A DNA stretch of 7,459 nt from contig JAEEKC010000184.1 of assembly GCA_016282215.1 (NCBI GenBank), positions 1-7,459 of the forward strand, read 5' to 3'. The translations under genes and the position numbers were made by a program. Every line of letters begins with the position of its first letter. Within the stretch, counting starts at the first letter, position 1. This document shows, piece after piece, positions 5,968-7,459 of the stretch. Below the pieces are notes generated by a model that was not told the origin of the DNA, did no database searches, and worked only from the letters and a program-made list of their open reading frames with translations. Source of the stretch: Lachnospiraceae bacterium (lineage in GTDB: Bacteria > Bacillota > Clostridia > Lachnospirales > Lachnospiraceae).

Positions 5968-6835
5968 TCGCAACCTCTGTCAGATATTTGCCGTAATTTG
6001 TTTTCATCAAAGGCTCTGCCAGACGCAGAAGCTGCTCTTTATCGATAAAACCTCTCTTATATGCGATCTCCTCGATGCAGGAAATATACAGTCCCTGCCG
6101 TTTCTGGAATGCAGCCACAAAATCCGCTGCGTCCAGAAGGGAATCATGATTCCCCGTATCCAGCCATGCAAAGCCTCGTCCGAGAGTTTCCACGCTGAGC
6201 CGTCCGGCTGCAAGATACGCATTATTCACACTGGTGATCTCGATCTCACCACGGGCAGAAGGCTTTACATCTTTTGCGATCGCTACCACATCATTATCAT
6301 AGAAATACAGCCCCGGCACCGCATAGTTGCTCTTCGGATGCTCCGGCTTTTCTTCGATGGAAAGGGCCTTTCCGTTTTCATCAAATTCAACCACGCCGTA
6401 TTCTCTCGGATCCCTGACATAGTAACCGAAGATCGTTGCACCGCCTTCGTTTTCGACTCTGTCAGCAGTTCTGCGAAGTACAGATGAAAAGCTCTGTCCG
6501 TAGAAAATATTATCGCCGAGCACCAATGCCACGCTGTCGGAACCGATAAACTGCTCGCCTACCAGAAAGGCATCCGCCAGCCCCCTGGGTGTTTCCTGCA
6601 CCGCATAGGAAAAAGTCATGCCAAGCTGACTTCCGTCTCCGAACAGATCCTCAAACACCGGAAGATCACGGGGCGTTGAGATCACAAGCACCTCTCTGAT
6701 CCCCGCCAGCATCAGGATCGACAGGGGGTAATAGATCATCGGCTTGTCATATACCGGCATGATCTGTTTGGAAATTGCCTTGGTCAGCGGATACAGACGG
6801 GTTCCGCTGCCGCCTGCGAGAATGATTCCTTTCAT
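5957..6835 (-). CDS. rfbA: Glucose-1-phosphate thymidylyltransferase (RmlA/RfbA)
   Basis: This cytoplasmic nucleotidyltransferase joins dTTP and glucose-1-phosphate to give dTDP-glucose plus pyrophosphate, the first committed step of dTDP-L-rhamnose synthesis. The 292-aa length is typical for the family. Visible motifs are the nucleotide-binding loop GGSGTRLYPLT (residues 8-18), SKQIMPVYDKPMIYYPLS (22-39), QETPRGLADAF (80-90), the metal-binding LGDNIFYG (Asp108), EEKPEHPKSNYAVPGLYFYD in the sugar-binding half, and AWLDTGNHDSLLDA near the C-terminus. The ATG at 6835 is supported by AAGGAG six bases upstream. The 3' end overlaps the next gene's start by 11 nt, which suggests translational coupling. 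The order rfbB-rfbA, without rfbC or rfbD between or after them, means any remaining rhamnose genes lie to the right of the window or elsewhere. Function is firm. Rhamnose as the final product is an inference, since dTDP-glucose and its 4-keto derivative feed other deoxysugars too. Confidence 0.97.
   Translation of the reverse strand: MKGIILAGGSGTRLYPLTKAISKQIMPVYDKPMIYYPLSILMLAGIREVLVISTPRDLPVFEDLFGDGSQLGMTFSYAVQETPRGLADAFLVGEQFIGSDSVALVLGDNIFYGQSFSSVLRRTADRVENEGGATIFGYYVRDPREYGVVEFDENGKALSIEEKPEHPKSNYAVPGLYFYDNDVVAIAKDVKPSARGEIEITSVNNAYLAAGRLSVETLGRGFAWLDTGNHDSLLDAADFVAAFQKRQGLYISCIEEIAYKRGFIDKEQLLRLAEPLMKTNYGKYLTEVANGL
5974..5978 (-). promoter_or_regulatory. Ribosome binding site deciding the start of the GH25 gene
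   Basis: The minus strand reads AGAGG inside the end of rfbA, six bases before an ATG at 5967. An in-frame TTG at 5973 would extend the protein by two residues, but it sits only a few bases from this site. The ATG is therefore the better start. Confidence 0.6.
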
Positions 6836-6841
6836 GGTCGT

Positions 6842-6847
6842 CTCCTT
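6842..6847 (-). promoter_or_regulatory. Ribosome binding site of rfbA
   Basis: The minus strand reads AAGGAG here, six bases before the rfbA ATG at 6835 and directly after the rfbB stop. It is the strongest Shine-Dalgarno sequence in the window. It fixes the rfbA start and indicates that rfbB and rfbA are translated from one message. Confidence 0.85.
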
Positions 6848-6848
6848 T

Positions 6849-7459
6849 TTATACGTTATACATCGTCTCGTAATACTTCTGATAATCCCCGCTGGTCACA
6901 TTCTTCATCCAGTCTTCATGCTCAAAATACCAGCGGATCGTCTTCTTGATACCATCTTTGAACATGGTCTCCGGCTCCCAGCCGATCTCTGCCTTGATCT
7001 TGTCCGGCGCGATGGCATAGCGTCTGTCATGGCCTTTACGATCCTCCACATAAGTGATCAGGTCGCGGCTGATATGCGCTTTCCTCGGATCCTCATCCGG
7101 CAGCATTTCTAAAAGCGTATCGATGATGATCTGTACGATCTCAATATTCTGCTTCTCGTTATGGCCGCCCACGTTGTAGGTTTCAAACAGTCTGCCCTGC
7201 TCCTGCACCATGTCGATCGCTTTCGCATGATCCTCCACATAGAGCCAGTCACGCACATTCTTGCCGTCGCCATAAACAGGAAGTTTTTTCCCGGATAATG
7301 CATTATTGATAATGAGCGGGATCAGCTTCTCAGGGACCTGATACGGTCCGTAGTTATTGGAACAGTTGGTGATATTTGCCGGGAAATGGTAAGTATCCAT
7401 ATAGGCCTTTACCAGCATGTCCGATCCGGCCTTGCTCGATGAATAAGGGCTGTGAGGAC
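6849..7459 (-). CDS. rfbB: dTDP-glucose 4,6-dehydratase (RmlB/RfbB), 5'-truncated by window edge
   Basis: This enzyme is a cytoplasmic NAD-dependent short-chain dehydrogenase/reductase of the extended type. It converts dTDP-glucose to dTDP-4-keto-6-deoxyglucose, the second step towards dTDP-L-rhamnose. The reading frame is open to the right edge, and 202 residues are visible out of a usual length near 340. The missing part is the N-terminal Rossmann fold with its NAD-binding glycine motif. The active-site Tyr-x-x-x-Lys is visible at the extreme start as YSSSK (7431-7445). It is followed by family hallmarks: NCSNNYGPYQVPEKLIP, LPVYGDGKNVRDWLYVEDH and DRKGHDRRYAI. The first in-frame ATG (7418) lies after the catalytic motif, so it is internal and not the start. 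The gene ends TAA, 13 nt before rfbA, with the rfbA ribosome binding site just after the stop. Identification is firm. GDP-mannose or UDP-sugar dehydratases are less likely given the rfbA neighbour and these motifs. Confidence 0.96.
   Translation of the reverse strand, partial: PHSPYSSSKAGSDMLVKAYMDTYHFPANITNCSNNYGPYQVPEKLIPLIINNALSGKKLPVYGDGKNVRDWLYVEDHAKAIDMVQEQGRLFETYNVGGHNEKQNIEIVQIIIDTLLEMLPDEDPRKAHISRDLITYVEDRKGHDRRYAIAPDKIKAEIGWEPETMFKDGIKKTIRWYFEHEDWMKNVTSGDYQKYYETMYNV

Noticed and set aside
5971..5973. TTG start for the GH25 gene, two codons before the ATG
   Set aside because: It is too close to the AGAGG site at 5974-5978 to use it, while the ATG at 5967 has correct spacing.
5780..6487. 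Plus-strand open frame (235 codons) opposite rfbA and the GH25 start
   Set aside because: It is antisense to the strongly conserved rfbA, spans a gene junction and shows no motif or ribosome binding site.

Overview
The window is a dense block of minus-strand genes, read here from right (position 7459) to left (position 1), from a surface-polysaccharide or cell-wall glycopolymer locus. The translated proteins, the roughly even base composition, the Shine-Dalgarno style start sites and the families present suggest a Gram-positive gut-type Firmicute of the Lachnospiraceae/Clostridia kind. This is an inference from protein style only, because no rRNA or other marker gene is present.

Layout in transcription order: (1) the C-terminal 202 residues of dTDP-glucose 4,6-dehydratase (rfbB/rmlB), cut by the window edge; (2) complete glucose-1-phosphate thymidylyltransferase (rfbA/rmlA), 292 aa; (3) a membrane-anchored GH25 muramidase-like protein with a prealbumin/Cna-B-like domain between anchor and catalytic domain; (4) a 553-aa polytopic membrane protein that looks like a GT-C-type glycosyltransferase (DUF6020-like); (5) a second polytopic protein (DUF6077-like) split over two overlapping reading frames at 721-2846, most simply explained by a one-base frameshift near 1723-1726; (6) the N-terminal 227 residues of another DUF6077-like polytopic protein, running off the left edge. 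Gaps are 13 nt (rfbB-rfbA), an 11-nt overlap (rfbA-GH25), 3 nt (GH25-553 aa protein), 61 nt, and 37 nt. I see no terminator-like hairpin or convincing promoter in any of them, so the whole window is probably one transcription unit whose promoter lies to the right.

A reasonable working picture: RfbA and RfbB make dTDP-4-keto-6-deoxyglucose on the way to dTDP-L-rhamnose (rfbC and rfbD are not in the window). The multi-TM proteins are candidates for lipid-linked sugar transfer on the outer face of the membrane, and the anchored muramidase-like protein may remodel peptidoglycan where the polymer is exported or attached. The first step is well supported. The roles of the membrane proteins are inferred from topology, motif style and context.

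The most notable non-routine items are the frame break in the DUF6077-like gene, the GH25/Cna-B-like fusion translationally coupled to rfbA, and a diverged 30-bp direct repeat that duplicates the end of the 553-aa gene into the gap behind it and makes a 22-codon mini-ORF. No stretch longer than 300 bases lacks a gene, and I found no RNA genes, mobile elements or CRISPR arrays.
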